DNA of 64,000 nucleotides from Ruegeria lacuscaerulensis. GTDB taxonomy: Bacteria; Pseudomonadota; Alphaproteobacteria; Rhodobacterales; Rhodobacteraceae. Below are positions 55,757 to 64,000 of this stretch, in pieces; position 1 is the first letter of the stretch, and each line of letters opens with the position of its first letter. The position numbers and the translations under genes are program-made. The notes below the pieces were generated by a model. The model was not told the origin of the DNA. It searched no databases and saw only the letters and a program-made list of their open reading frames with translations. Location of the stretch: the NCBI RefSeq assembly GCF_013031245.1, contig NZ_WPZL01000012.1:55790-119789 (forward strand). The letters are read 5' to 3'.

Positions 55757-57097
55757 ATGACCAAGATCACCTTTATTGGTGCGGGTTCCACGATTTTCAT
55801 GCAGAACATCGTGGGGGATGCCTTGCTAAAGCCTGCCCTGGCCGACAGCCATTTCGCGTTGATGGATATCGACCCGGTGCGTCTGGCCGAAAGCGAGGCT
55901 GTTGCAAAGGCGATGATCCGCTCGGTCGGGGCCGGTGCCACTGTGTCAACTCATACAGAGCGTCGCGCCGCGTTGGACGGGGCCGATTTTGTTATCACGG
56001 CGTTTCAGGTTGGTGGTTACAAACCTTGCACTGTGACGGATTTTGAGATCCCCAAGCAATACGGCCTGCGCCAAACCATTGCCGACACACTGGGGGTCGG
56101 CGGCATCATGCGCGGCCTGCGAACGGTGCCGGTGCTATGGGATGTGGCGCAGGACATGATGCAACTCTGCCCAAACGCAACCCTGCTGCAATATGTAAAC
56201 CCGATGGCCATTAACACCTGGGCATTGGCCGAACAGTTTCCGGCTTTGAGACACGTGGGGCTATGCCACTCTGTACAGAATACGGTCGAGGAACTGGCCC
56301 ATGATCTGAATCTGCCAAAAGAAAAAATCGATTACAAAGTCGCCGGTGTGAATCACGTCGCATTCTTCCTGCGACTGAATCACGAGGGGCGTGATCTCTA
56401 CCCTGCGCTTCGTCGGGGATACGCCAGCGGGCGCTTTCCCAAACCACCGCAGCTGATGCTGCGTTGTCCGAACAAAGTCCGGTACGAAGTTATGGACCAC
56501 CTGGGTTACTTCTGCACAGAGAGTTCCGAGCATCTGGCGGAGTACGTGCCCTGGTTCATCAAGGACGGGCGGCAGGACCTGATTGATCAGTTCAACATCC
56601 CTCTGGATGAATACCCAACCCGGTGCGAAGAACAGTTCAACAGTTGGAAGGAACAGGCCAAAACCCTGACCGACGGGCGTGAAATCGAAGTCACTCGTAG
56701 TCACGAATTTGCGGCTGACCTGATGAATGCCATCGTCACAGACACGCCTTACGTGGCCTATGGCAACCTGCCCAATACCGGCCAGATCCCGCAACTGCCT
56801 CCGGGCGCCGCAGTCGAAACCCCCTGTCTGGTGGACAACAACGGCGTGCAGCCCTCGGTCGTCACCGACATCCCACCGCAACTAATCGCGTTGATGCGCA
56901 CACAGATCAACGTGCAGGAACTGACCGTGCGTGCATTGGTCGATCAAAACCCGGAATACATCTATCATGCTGCCATGATGGATCCGCACACCGCCGCCGA
57001 ACTGGACCTGCGCCAAATCCGCAGTCTTGTTGATGACCTGCTCATCGCGCATGCCGACTGGCTGCCGAACTGGTGCGTCCCGGCCCGCGCCGCCTGA
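55757..57097 (+). CDS. GH4 alpha-galactosidase (MelA-like)
   Basis: A 446-residue family GH4 glycosidase. The N-terminal NAD-binding motif is T-F-I-G-A-G-S-T-I-F at 4-13. Metal and catalytic segments are visible in G-L-C-H-S-V-Q-N-T (Cys/His ligands of Mn2+) and G-V-N-H-V-A-F-F-L. GH4 enzymes hydrolyse alpha-glycosides by an NAD+- and Mn2+-dependent redox mechanism. The following galactonate genes support alpha-galactosides as substrate. It is cytosolic, 21 bases after the permease gene. Confidence 0.9.
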   Translation: MTKITFIGAGSTIFMQNIVGDALLKPALADSHFALMDIDPVRLAESEAVAKAMIRSVGAGATVSTHTERRAALDGADFVITAFQVGGYKPCTVTDFEIPKQYGLRQTIADTLGVGGIMRGLRTVPVLWDVAQDMMQLCPNATLLQYVNPMAINTWALAEQFPALRHVGLCHSVQNTVEELAHDLNLPKEKIDYKVAGVNHVAFFLRLNHEGRDLYPALRRGYASGRFPKPPQLMLRCPNKVRYEVMDHLGYFCTESSEHLAEYVPWFIKDGRQDLIDQFNIPLDEYPTRCEEQFNSWKEQAKTLTDGREIEVTRSHEFAADLMNAIVTDTPYVAYGNLPNTGQIPQLPPGAAVETPCLVDNNGVQPSVVTDIPPQLIALMRTQINVQELTVRALVDQNPEYIYHAAMMDPHTAAELDLRQIRSLVDDLLIAHADWLPNWCVPARAA

Positions 57098-57155
57098 TCT
57101 TCATCTTTTCAAAAATACTCAATTCCAACACCAACTACGAAAAGCACCGCCGCAT

Positions 57156-58862
57156 ATGACAAAACGACGTTCTCAGCATTGGTATGGTAAACTCGACAAG
57201 GACGGGTTTATCCACCGGTCGTGGATGAAAAATCAGGGCTTTCCAGATCACGCTTTTGATGGGCGCCCCATCATTGGCATCTGCAATACCTGGTCGGAAC
57301 TGACCCCCTGCAACTCGGGCCTGCGCGACCTTGCCGAGGGCGTCAAACGCGGTGTCTGGGAGGCTGGAGGCTTCCCGGTTGAATTCCCGGTCATGTCGTT
57401 GGGCGAAACACAGATGAAACCCACCGCTATGCTGTTCCGCAACCTGCTGGCGATGGATGTCGAGGAATCGATCCGCGCCTATGGCATCGACGGCGTTGTG
57501 TTGCTGGGAGGCTGCGACAAGACCACGCCGGGGCAGTTGATGGGCGCGGCATCGGTCGATCTGCCGACCATCGTAGTAAGTTCCGGCCCAATGCTGAACG
57601 GCAAGTATCGCGGTCAGGATATCGGTTCGGGCACGGATGTCTGGAAATTCTCCGAAGCCGTGCGCGCGGGCGAGATGACTCTGCAGGACTTCATGAACGC
57701 AGAATCCGGCATGTCGCGCAGCGCCGGGGTCTGCATGACCATGGGCACCGCCAGCACCATGGCCTCACTGGTCGAGGCGATGGGTATGAGCCTGCCCACC
57801 AACGCCGCCCTGCCCGCCGTCGACGCCCGACGGATGGCATTGGCGCATCTGACCGGCAAACGGATCGTCGAGATGGTGGACGAAGACCTGAAACCTTCCG
57901 ACATTCTGACCAAAGAAGCCTTTGAAAACGCCATTCTGGCCAATGCGGCTGTCGGCGGGTCCACCAATGCGGTTGTGCACCTGCTGGCGCTGGCGGGACG
58001 CATTGGCATTGATCTGACGCTCAAAGATTTCGAAATCGGGTCGGAAATTCCCCTTCTGGTAAACTGCATGCCTTCGGGCCAATACCTGATGGAGGATTTC
58101 TGCTATGCAGGCGGCATGCCGGTCGTTCTGTCCGAACTCAAACCCTTTCTGCGCCCGGCCAGAACCGTTCTGAACAAAGATATCTCGGCCTACTATGACG
58201 GTGCCGAGTGCTTCAACGGCAATGTCATTCACGGTATCAGTAACCCGGTGAAACCCGCTGCCGGCTTGCGTGTTCTTCGCGGCAATCTTGCGCCGAACGG
58301 TGCCATTGTTAAACCTTCGGCTGCAACCGACGCCTTGCTGGAAACCGAGGCCGAGGCTTATGTCTTCGAAAATATAGAAGATCTGAAAGCCAATATCGAC
58401 CGCGACGACCTGCCAGTGACGCCAGAAACCATCCTGGTGCTCAAAGGCTGCGGTCCCAAAGGCTATCCCGGCATGCCAGAGGTCGGCAACATGCCAATCC
58501 CGGCCCGGCTGGTGAAGGAGGGCGTGCGCGACATGATCCGGATTTCGGACGCGCGCATGTCCGGCACCGCGTTCGGCACCGTCATCCTACATGTCAGCCC
58601 CGAGGCGCAGGCGGGTGGTCCGCTGGCGCTGGTAAAAACCGGCGATCGCATCCGCGTCTCAGCCGGCAAAGGTGAACTGGAGTTGCTGGTCGATGAAAAG
58701 GAACTGGACGCCCGCCGTGCCGCATGGCAACCGGATGACCCGCACTATACACGCGGCTACGCCAAACTTTACATCGACCACGTGCTGCAGGCCGATCAGG
58801 GCGCAGACCTTGATTTCCTTGTCGGCAAAGACACCCGCCTTGTGACCAGAGAGAGCCATTGA
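57156..58862 (+). CDS. IlvD/Edd-family sugar-acid dehydratase (arabinonate/galactonate type)
   Basis: A 568-residue iron-sulfur dehydratase with the cluster-binding cysteines in T-P-C-N-S-G-L, G-G-C-D-K-T-T-P-G-Q and G-V-C-M-T-M-G-T-A-S-T, and the C-terminal S-D-A-R-M-S-G-T-A-F-G. It resembles L-arabinonate dehydratases, whose characterised members also accept D-galactonate and D-fuconate. With DgoK and DgoA next to it, it most likely makes 2-keto-3-deoxy-D-galactonate, replacing the enolase-type DgoD. The ATG at 57156 is preferred because the open frame upstream overlaps the GH4 gene. Its stop overlaps the SDR start. Confidence 0.88.
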   Translation: MTKRRSQHWYGKLDKDGFIHRSWMKNQGFPDHAFDGRPIIGICNTWSELTPCNSGLRDLAEGVKRGVWEAGGFPVEFPVMSLGETQMKPTAMLFRNLLAMDVEESIRAYGIDGVVLLGGCDKTTPGQLMGAASVDLPTIVVSSGPMLNGKYRGQDIGSGTDVWKFSEAVRAGEMTLQDFMNAESGMSRSAGVCMTMGTASTMASLVEAMGMSLPTNAALPAVDARRMALAHLTGKRIVEMVDEDLKPSDILTKEAFENAILANAAVGGSTNAVVHLLALAGRIGIDLTLKDFEIGSEIPLLVNCMPSGQYLMEDFCYAGGMPVVLSELKPFLRPARTVLNKDISAYYDGAECFNGNVIHGISNPVKPAAGLRVLRGNLAPNGAIVKPSAATDALLETEAEAYVFENIEDLKANIDRDDLPVTPETILVLKGCGPKGYPGMPEVGNMPIPARLVKEGVRDMIRISDARMSGTAFGTVILHVSPEAQAGGPLALVKTGDRIRVSAGKGELELLVDEKELDARRAAWQPDDPHYTRGYAKLYIDHVLQADQGADLDFLVGKDTRLVTRESH

Positions 58863-59629
58863 TGGATCAGCCAGCCACATTCCACGACCTGAAAGGTGCG
58901 TCCGTCTATATCACCGGCGGAGGGTCAGGTGTCGGGGCTGCGTTAACCGACGGGTTCCTGGCTCAGGGCGCGAATGTCGCCTTTATAGGTCGGTCGGACG
59001 CCACCGCCTTTGTCGATGAGATGCGCGACAAACATGGTCGCACGCCGCTGTTCATGCAGGGTGACATGACGGACACTGAATTGCTCCATGCGACGATGGC
59101 GAAAGCAGCCGAGGCGCATGGATCTTTGAACGTTCTGATCAACAACGCTGCCAATGACCAGCGCCATTCGCTCAAGGAAACCACTACCGAGTTCTGGGAC
59201 TGGATGATCGAGGTTAATCTAAAGGCCTATTACTTCGCCTGTCAGGAGGCGGCGCGCCAAATGCAGGGCACCGGCGGTTCGATCGTGAACTTCAGCTCAA
59301 TCAGCTACATGATGGGTAACTCCGGCTATCCGATCTACACGACGTCGAATGCCGGGATCACGGGAATGACCCGTTCGCTGGCGCGCGAACTGGGTCCGCA
59401 GAACATCCGCGTGAATGCACTGGCCCCTGGTTGGGTTCTGACACAGAAGCAGCTGGATATGTGGGCGACGCCGGAAGATCTGGCCTCTCATATGGAGCGC
59501 CAGTGTCTCAAGGAACATTTGACGCCCGAGGACATGATCGCACCGACCCTGTTCCTGGCTTCTGAGGCCAGCCGAGCCATGACAGGCCAGTGCATGGCGG
59601 TCGATGGCGGCGTTGTGGTAACGGGGTAG
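58862..59629 (+). CDS. SDR, probable galactose/aldose dehydrogenase
   Basis: A 255-residue SDR with cofactor loop T-G-G-G-S-G-V-G-A at 19-27, N-N-A-A-N-D, the serine in F-S-S-I-S and catalytic tyrosine in Y-P-I-Y-T-T-S-N. The residue four after the tyrosine is Asn (codon AAT), where almost all SDRs have the catalytic Lys. From context it should oxidise galactose to galactonolactone, but the missing Lys makes activity uncertain. It overlaps the dehydratase stop by one base and precedes dgoK by four. Confidence 0.82.
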   Translation: MDQPATFHDLKGASVYITGGGSGVGAALTDGFLAQGANVAFIGRSDATAFVDEMRDKHGRTPLFMQGDMTDTELLHATMAKAAEAHGSLNVLINNAANDQRHSLKETTTEFWDWMIEVNLKAYYFACQEAARQMQGTGGSIVNFSSISYMMGNSGYPIYTTSNAGITGMTRSLARELGPQNIRVNALAPGWVLTQKQLDMWATPEDLASHMERQCLKEHLTPEDMIAPTLFLASEASRAMTGQCMAVDGGVVVTG

Positions 59630-59633
59630 AGCC

Positions 59634-60527
59634 ATGAATACAGAATGGATTGCTGTCGATTGGGGAACATCTCAACTGCGTGTCTGGGCCATGCGGGGAG
59701 ATACCGTTCTGGATCGGGCGCAGTCGGACAATGGTATGGCGCGGATTGCCAGAGATGGGTTTCAGGCCGCCTTGCTGGACCTTATCGAAGGCTGGCTGGG
59801 CAACGCAATTGTCGACGTAGTGGCCTGCGGCATGGTTGGAGCGCGCCAAGGCTGGGTCGAAGCCCCCTATTCCTCTGTTCCATCTGAGCCCGTTCCGGCC
59901 GCCCCGATCCGCGTTCCGAACACGGATCCCCGTATTCGCGCCTTCGTGGTGCCGGGATTGAAACAGAATTCTCCTTCAGATGTCATGCGCGGTGAAGAAA
60001 CCCAAATCGCCGGGTTTCTGGCCAGCCGCCAGAACTGGGACGGTGTGATTTGTCTGCCCGGAACCCACACCAAATGGGTGCAGGTCAGTGCAGGTGAAGT
60101 TGTCAGTTTCCGCACCTTCATGACAGGCGAGTTGTTCGACCTGTTGCGCGGGCAATCGGTGCTGAGCCACTCGGTTGGCGAAGGTTGGGATGACAGCGCC
60201 TTTGCCGAGGCAGCGGCGGACACTCTGTCCAAACCCGAACAACTGGCGGCGCGTTTGTTCGGCCTGCGCGCTGCCGATCTCTTGCACGCACAGGACGCAG
60301 GCGTTGCCCGAGCGCGTTTGTCCGGATACCTGATCGGTGCAGAACTGGCTGCGACCCGACCCTACTGGCTGGGTCAGCAACTGGCCATCATAGGGGCGGA
60401 GAACCTGTCAGAGGCTTACGCCATAGCGCTGCAACAGCAAGGCGCGTTTGTCGAAATAGCGAACAGCATAGAATCCACTCTGGCGGGCCTTTTGCTTGCC
60501 CGCAACCTGACGAGGCAAACCGCATGA
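59634..60527 (+). CDS. dgoK: 2-dehydro-3-deoxygalactonokinase
   Basis: A 297-residue DgoK family kinase: A-V-D-W-G-T-S-Q-L-R at 7-16, G-M-V-G-A-R-Q-G-W near 65, and C-L-P-G-T-H-T-K-W near 140. It phosphorylates 2-keto-3-deoxygalactonate to the 6-phosphate using ATP. Its stop overlaps the dgoA start (ATGA). The order dgoK-dgoA is the usual one. Confidence 0.93.
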   Translation: MNTEWIAVDWGTSQLRVWAMRGDTVLDRAQSDNGMARIARDGFQAALLDLIEGWLGNAIVDVVACGMVGARQGWVEAPYSSVPSEPVPAAPIRVPNTDPRIRAFVVPGLKQNSPSDVMRGEETQIAGFLASRQNWDGVICLPGTHTKWVQVSAGEVVSFRTFMTGELFDLLRGQSVLSHSVGEGWDDSAFAEAAADTLSKPEQLAARLFGLRAADLLHAQDAGVARARLSGYLIGAELAATRPYWLGQQLAIIGAENLSEAYAIALQQQGAFVEIANSIESTLAGLLLARNLTRQTA

Positions 60528-61129
60528 GCCGTCCTATCATCGCCATCTTGCGCGGCCTGCGACCGACCGAAGCTACGGGGGTTGGTCAAGCCCTGATCAA
60601 TGCAGGGATCAACCGGATAGAAGTTCCTCTGAATTCGCCTGACCCGTTGGAGAGCATCGGAATTTTGGCCGACCGATTCGGCAATCAGGCTCTAATTGGC
60701 GCGGGCACAGTGCTGACCCCTGGTCAGGTCGACGCTGTCGCGGCTGTCGGCGGCAGGTTGATCGTCTCGCCCAACTACGACGCACAGGTGATCCAGCGCA
60801 CGGTTACTCTCAATTTGGAAAGTTGGCCCGGCGTCTACACTCCGACCGAAGCCTTCGCTGCGCTGAAGGCCGGAGCAACAGGGCTGAAACTGTTTCCCGG
60901 AGTGATGGCTGGCCCAGCTGGCTTGGCATCGCTGCGACCGGTTCTGCCAACTGGAACGTTGGTTTTCGCCGTGGGCGGAGCTGGCCCAGAAAACTTTTCT
61001 CAGTGGATAGGGGCCGGAGCTGACGGATTTGGGATCGGATCAGCTTTGTTCAGACCTGGAATGGCGGTTTCTGAAATCGCGGAACGAGCGACACAGATCG
61101 TCACGGCTTATGATAAGGCCGCCAAATGA
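60524..61129 (+). CDS. dgoA: 2-dehydro-3-deoxy-6-phosphogalactonate aldolase
   Basis: A 201-residue KDPG/KDPGal aldolase: I-L-R-G-L-R-P-T-E near 7, I-G-A-G-T-V-L-T-P near 64, S-P-N-Y-D near 83 and Schiff-base lysine in G-L-K-L-F-P-G near 124. It cleaves KDPGal to pyruvate and glyceraldehyde 3-phosphate. It overlaps dgoK and the lactonase gene by four bases each. Confidence 0.93.
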   Translation: MSRPIIAILRGLRPTEATGVGQALINAGINRIEVPLNSPDPLESIGILADRFGNQALIGAGTVLTPGQVDAVAAVGGRLIVSPNYDAQVIQRTVTLNLESWPGVYTPTEAFAALKAGATGLKLFPGVMAGPAGLASLRPVLPTGTLVFAVGGAGPENFSQWIGAGADGFGIGSALFRPGMAVSEIAERATQIVTAYDKAAK

Positions 61130-61986
61130 ACACCGTCTTTGATGACCGCCCCTGCGAATTGGGCGAAGGACCTTTGTGGCACCCGGAACGGCAACAGCTT
61201 TTCTGGTTCGACATCATCAACAAGCGCCTAATGACAAAGGAAGGTGGAGAGCCGCGCAGTTGGCAGTTTTCAGAATGCGTCTCGGCGGCAGGCTGGGTCG
61301 ATCGGGATACGCTCTTGGTGGCATCCGAAACTGGGCTTTGGAGTTTTGGGCTGGAAAGCGGCCAGAAAAAACTGATCGCACCGCTGGAGGCGGACAACCC
61401 GGTAACGCGATCCAACGACGGGCGCGCCGATCCATGGGGTGGCTTCTGGATTGGGACGATGGGCAAAAGAGCAGAACAAGGCGCAGGGTCGATATACCGG
61501 TTCTTCCGGGGAGAGCTGCGGCAGTTGGTGCCGGAGGTGACAATTTCCAACGCCATCTGCTTTGCGCCGGACCGGTCCCGCGCCCATTTTGCGGACACAA
61601 CCACGAAACAGGTTATGCGCTGGACACTAAATGCGGAAACCGGATGGCCCCAGGGTGAAAGCACCGTCTATCTGGACCTGCGCGATGAAGGCCTGAACCC
61701 CGACGGTGCTGTGTTAGACGCAGAGGGTAACATCTGGATCGCGCAATGGGGCATTGGCCGCGTGGCGGCGTACAGCCCAACAGGACAATTCCTGAAGGCG
61801 GTCTCGTTTCAAGCCGCCCATACCTCCTGCCCTGCCTTCGGCGGCGAAGACCTTACGACGCTGTTTTGCACTACGGCGCGCGAAGGGCTGGACGACGAAA
61901 CGATCAAAGCGCATCCGGTCAATGGCATGACCTTTGCCGCCACCGGCATTGGCAAAGGACAAACAGAACACAGAGTCATCCTATGA
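61126..61986 (+). CDS. SMP-30/gluconolactonase-family lactonase
   Basis: A 286-residue six-bladed propeller of the SMP-30 family. The metal-binding Glu is in L-G-E-G-P-L-W-H-P near 14, S-N-D-G-R-A-D-P-W-G-G-F-W-I-G-T near 100, I-S-N-A-I-C-F near 145 and the Asp in L-N-P-D-G-A near 192. It would open galactonolactone to galactonate. Overlaps of four bases with dgoA and the GH42 gene place it in the operon. Confidence 0.9.
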   Translation: MNTVFDDRPCELGEGPLWHPERQQLFWFDIINKRLMTKEGGEPRSWQFSECVSAAGWVDRDTLLVASETGLWSFGLESGQKKLIAPLEADNPVTRSNDGRADPWGGFWIGTMGKRAEQGAGSIYRFFRGELRQLVPEVTISNAICFAPDRSRAHFADTTTKQVMRWTLNAETGWPQGESTVYLDLRDEGLNPDGAVLDAEGNIWIAQWGIGRVAAYSPTGQFLKAVSFQAAHTSCPAFGGEDLTTLFCTTAREGLDDETIKAHPVNGMTFAATGIGKGQTEHRVIL

Positions 61987-63902
61987 AACCCGAACTAGGC
62001 GTTTGCTATTACCCGGAACACTGGCCCGAGGCGATGTGGGCCGAAGACGCGGCCCGTATGGTTGAATCCGGCCTGACCTGGGTTCGGATTGGCGAATTCG
62101 CGTGGAGCCGGATGGAACCGAAGCCGGGCGAATTGTGCTTCGACTGGCTGGATCGCGCGATTGAAACACTGGGGGCAGCGGGCCTTAAGGTTGTACTGGG
62201 AACACCCACGGCGACGCCTCCGCGCTGGATGCTTGAGAAACACCCGGACATGCTTGCGGTTGACGCGCTGGGGCAGCCCCGCAAATTCGGGTCGCGCCGG
62301 CACTACTGTTTTAGCCATCGGGGCTATATGCAGGAATGCACACGCATCACCCGGATCATGGGCGAACGCTATGGGCGCAATTCGCATGTCGCCGCGTGGC
62401 AAATCGACAATGAGTATGGGTGTCACGACACAACCATCAGTTACAGCCCGGCAGCCCTGCAGGCATTTCAACAATGGCTGGCAGATCAGTATGGCTCCAT
62501 CGACTCACTGAACAAGGCATGGGGCAACGTGTTCTGGTCGATGGATTATGATCGGTTCGATCAAATAGACCTGCCCAACCTGACCGTTACCGATCCCAAC
62601 CCGGCGCATGTATTAGCCTTCCGCCGTTTCAGTTCGGATCAGGTCGTGGCGTTCAACAAGGCCCAGGTGGATGTACTGCGCCCTCTGACCGACGTGCCGC
62701 TGTTGCACAACTACATGGCTCGGATCCTGGAATTTGATCATTTCAAGGTCGGCCAGGATCTGGATATTGCAACCTGGGACAGCTACCCGATCGGATTTTT
62801 GTCCGACCGCCTGGAGGCGGACGAGGCGCATAAAACCGCTTTTCTGCAACAGGGCGACCCGGATATGCAGGCCTTTCATCACGATCTGTATCGCGCCGTG
62901 GGACGCGGACGATGGTGGGTAATGGAGCAGCAGCCCGGCCCGGTGAACTGGGCACCCTATAACCCAGCGCCTCTGCCCGGTATGGTTCGCCTTTGGTCGC
63001 TTGAGGCCGTGGCGCACGGGGCCGAAGTCGTCAGCTATTTCCGCTGGCGGCAGGCTGCGTTTGCTCAGGAACAAATGCACGCTGGTCTGCTGACCCCGAG
63101 CAACCGACCTGCCCCGGCCCTGACCGAGGTGCAACAGACGGCGGAGACATTGGCGGCGATCGGTGAGGTCGTCCAAGAGAAGGCGGAAGTGGCCATATTG
63201 TTTGATTATGCCTCCGAATGGGCATGGGCAACGCAGCCGCAAGGCGCTGGATTCGACTACTTCCGCCTGGTTTTCTCAGCCTATCGCGCTTTGCGGCGGG
63301 CGGGGCTGTCGGTGGATTTTGTGTCGGCAAACGACATTCCCTCAAACAGCTATAAGATGATCTTTGCGCCGGGGCTGGCTACGCTGGGTGATGAACTTGA
63401 GCGTCAACTGGCCGAAAGCTGCGATCTGGTGCTATTCGGCCCGCGAAGTGGCGCAATTACACATGACTTTCGGATTCCTGAAACCGGTCGCCCGGGCCTG
63501 ACCGGATTTCACTGCGAGGTTGATCTGGTCGAAACCCTTCCCCCAAACGTCCAGCGCGAGGTCATAGGGGGCGGAGCGGCACTGCACTGGATTGAGCGGC
63601 TCTCGGGCACGGCACCCGATCTGTTGACCTTTGTGGACGGAACCTCGGCGCTAAAGGGTGAGAACAGTTTGTGGTATCTGGCTGGATTCCCGGATGAGTT
63701 ACTTTGGGACCGGATTATTGAAATGGCCGCATTGAAAACCGGTGTGGTCCTGCACCCTATGCCCATGGGCTTGCGCCGCCGAGAAACGGCTAGGTACACC
63801 TTTGTCATCAATTACAACGCCACTCCGGTTGAATGGAATGGTCAGGTAATTGGCGCATGCAATGTCGCAATCCGGAAAAAAGACACGCCCGAAGAAGATT
63901 AA
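61983..63902 (+). CDS. GH42 beta-galactosidase
   Basis: A 639-residue GH42 enzyme from the ATG at 61983. The acid/base Glu144 is in W-Q-I-D-N-E-Y-G and the nucleophile Glu315 in V-M-E-Q-Q-P-G. Y-Y-P-E-H-W-P near residue 9 is also typical, and trimerisation and C-terminal domains follow from about 385. No signal peptide, so it acts in the cytosol on imported beta-galactosides. Last gene of the operon; its end contributes to the terminator hairpin. Confidence 0.94.
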   Translation: MKPELGVCYYPEHWPEAMWAEDAARMVESGLTWVRIGEFAWSRMEPKPGELCFDWLDRAIETLGAAGLKVVLGTPTATPPRWMLEKHPDMLAVDALGQPRKFGSRRHYCFSHRGYMQECTRITRIMGERYGRNSHVAAWQIDNEYGCHDTTISYSPAALQAFQQWLADQYGSIDSLNKAWGNVFWSMDYDRFDQIDLPNLTVTDPNPAHVLAFRRFSSDQVVAFNKAQVDVLRPLTDVPLLHNYMARILEFDHFKVGQDLDIATWDSYPIGFLSDRLEADEAHKTAFLQQGDPDMQAFHHDLYRAVGRGRWWVMEQQPGPVNWAPYNPAPLPGMVRLWSLEAVAHGAEVVSYFRWRQAAFAQEQMHAGLLTPSNRPAPALTEVQQTAETLAAIGEVVQEKAEVAILFDYASEWAWATQPQGAGFDYFRLVFSAYRALRRAGLSVDFVSANDIPSNSYKMIFAPGLATLGDELERQLAESCDLVLFGPRSGAITHDFRIPETGRPGLTGFHCEVDLVETLPPNVQREVIGGGAALHWIERLSGTAPDLLTFVDGTSALKGENSLWYLAGFPDELLWDRIIEMAALKTGVVLHPMPMGLRRRETARYTFVINYNATPVEWNGQVIGACNVAIRKKDTPEED

Positions 63903-63916
63903 ACTCTTCGGGCGTG
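63884..63916. terminator. Bidirectional terminator at the end of the galactoside operon
   Basis: CACGCCCGAAGA (63884-63895) pairs perfectly over twelve positions with TCTTCGGGCGTG (63905-63916). On the minus strand CTTTTTT follows, so it is a strong terminator for the incoming minus-strand gene. On the plus strand the T-run is poor. It overlaps the last codons of the GH42 gene. Confidence 0.85.
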
Positions 63917-63945
63917 CGTTGCATTAAACTGGGCGCTTGAGCCCC

Positions 63946-63999
63946 TTACTCACTATTCAGACTATTTGGGTCGAAGGCGCCACCGGAGTTGCCGTTGTT
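63946..63999 (-). CDS. C-terminal end of a minus-strand gene (partial)
   Basis: Seventeen codons and a TAA on the minus strand read N-N-G-N-S-G-G-A-F-D-P-N-S-L-N-S-E. The rest lies outside the window. The strong minus-strand terminator just beyond the stop supports a real gene end. The product cannot be named. Confidence 0.5.
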   Translation of the reverse strand, partial: NNGNSGGAFDPNSLNSE

Positions 64000-64000
64000 T

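Overview
The window looks like a chromosomal segment of a marine alphaproteobacterium of the Roseobacter group (Rhodobacteraceae). This is inferred from gene families typical of that group: a dimethylglycine-dehydrogenase-like protein beside a non-pyrrolysine MttB homologue, a monomeric NADP isocitrate dehydrogenase, hydroxyproline catabolism, an IlvD/Edd sugar-acid dehydratase and GH42/GH4 galactosidases. No database search was possible, so every assignment rests on motifs, length and context.

Layout. 1-1870: decaying DNA, with the end of a GntR/FCD regulator, a LysR pseudogene (three in-frame TAG stops plus a frameshift) and a truncated, frameshifted CmcJ/NvfI-type oxidoreductase. 1871-9260: a luciferase-type flavin oxidoreductase and an SDR, an SLC13 permease with TrkA-C domains, a periplasmic haem-type fatty acid cis/trans isomerase and a haemolysin III/PAQR protein. 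9376-12519: zinc uptake, znuBC and zur divergent from znuA, with two Zur-like palindromes between. 12777-18761: a LysR gene convergent on a minus-strand operon (MttB-like, SRPBCC, maleate-isomerase-like, DMGDH-like) that probably degrades an N-methylated compound. 18952-25073: a minus-strand glycan/envelope cluster with two glycosyltransferase-type proteins, a small exported protein and a large single-pass protein. tRNA-Leu(TAG) lies at 25624-25708.

26464-42245 is the most interesting region: about 15.8 kb, eleven plus-strand genes. The first transcription unit codes for four dynamin-like GTPases arranged as two adjacent large/small pairs, with a roadblock-like protein and proteins of unknown function around them. 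The second codes for a membrane Ser/Thr kinase with a periplasmic PDZ-like end, an FHA protein, a PP2C phosphatase and two exported LysM plus solute-binding-domain proteins. The gene set suggests periplasmic sensing, reversible phosphorylation and membrane-acting GTPases. I do not recognise it as a named system.

42580-46170: monomeric icd and an exported TPR protein. 46296-50448: hydroxyproline degradation (epimerase, D-amino-acid dehydrogenase, HypD-like deaminase) plus a second proline-racemase homologue with a Ser/Thr active-site pair. 50606-63902: a galactoside regulon. An IclR regulator and ABC ATPase are divergent from a binding protein, two permeases, GH4 alpha-galactosidase, IlvD/Edd dehydratase, SDR, DgoK, DgoA, SMP-30 lactonase and GH42 beta-galactosidase. 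Together these form a De Ley-Doudoroff route from galactosides to pyruvate and glyceraldehyde 3-phosphate. The window ends in the last codons of a minus-strand gene facing a shared terminator.
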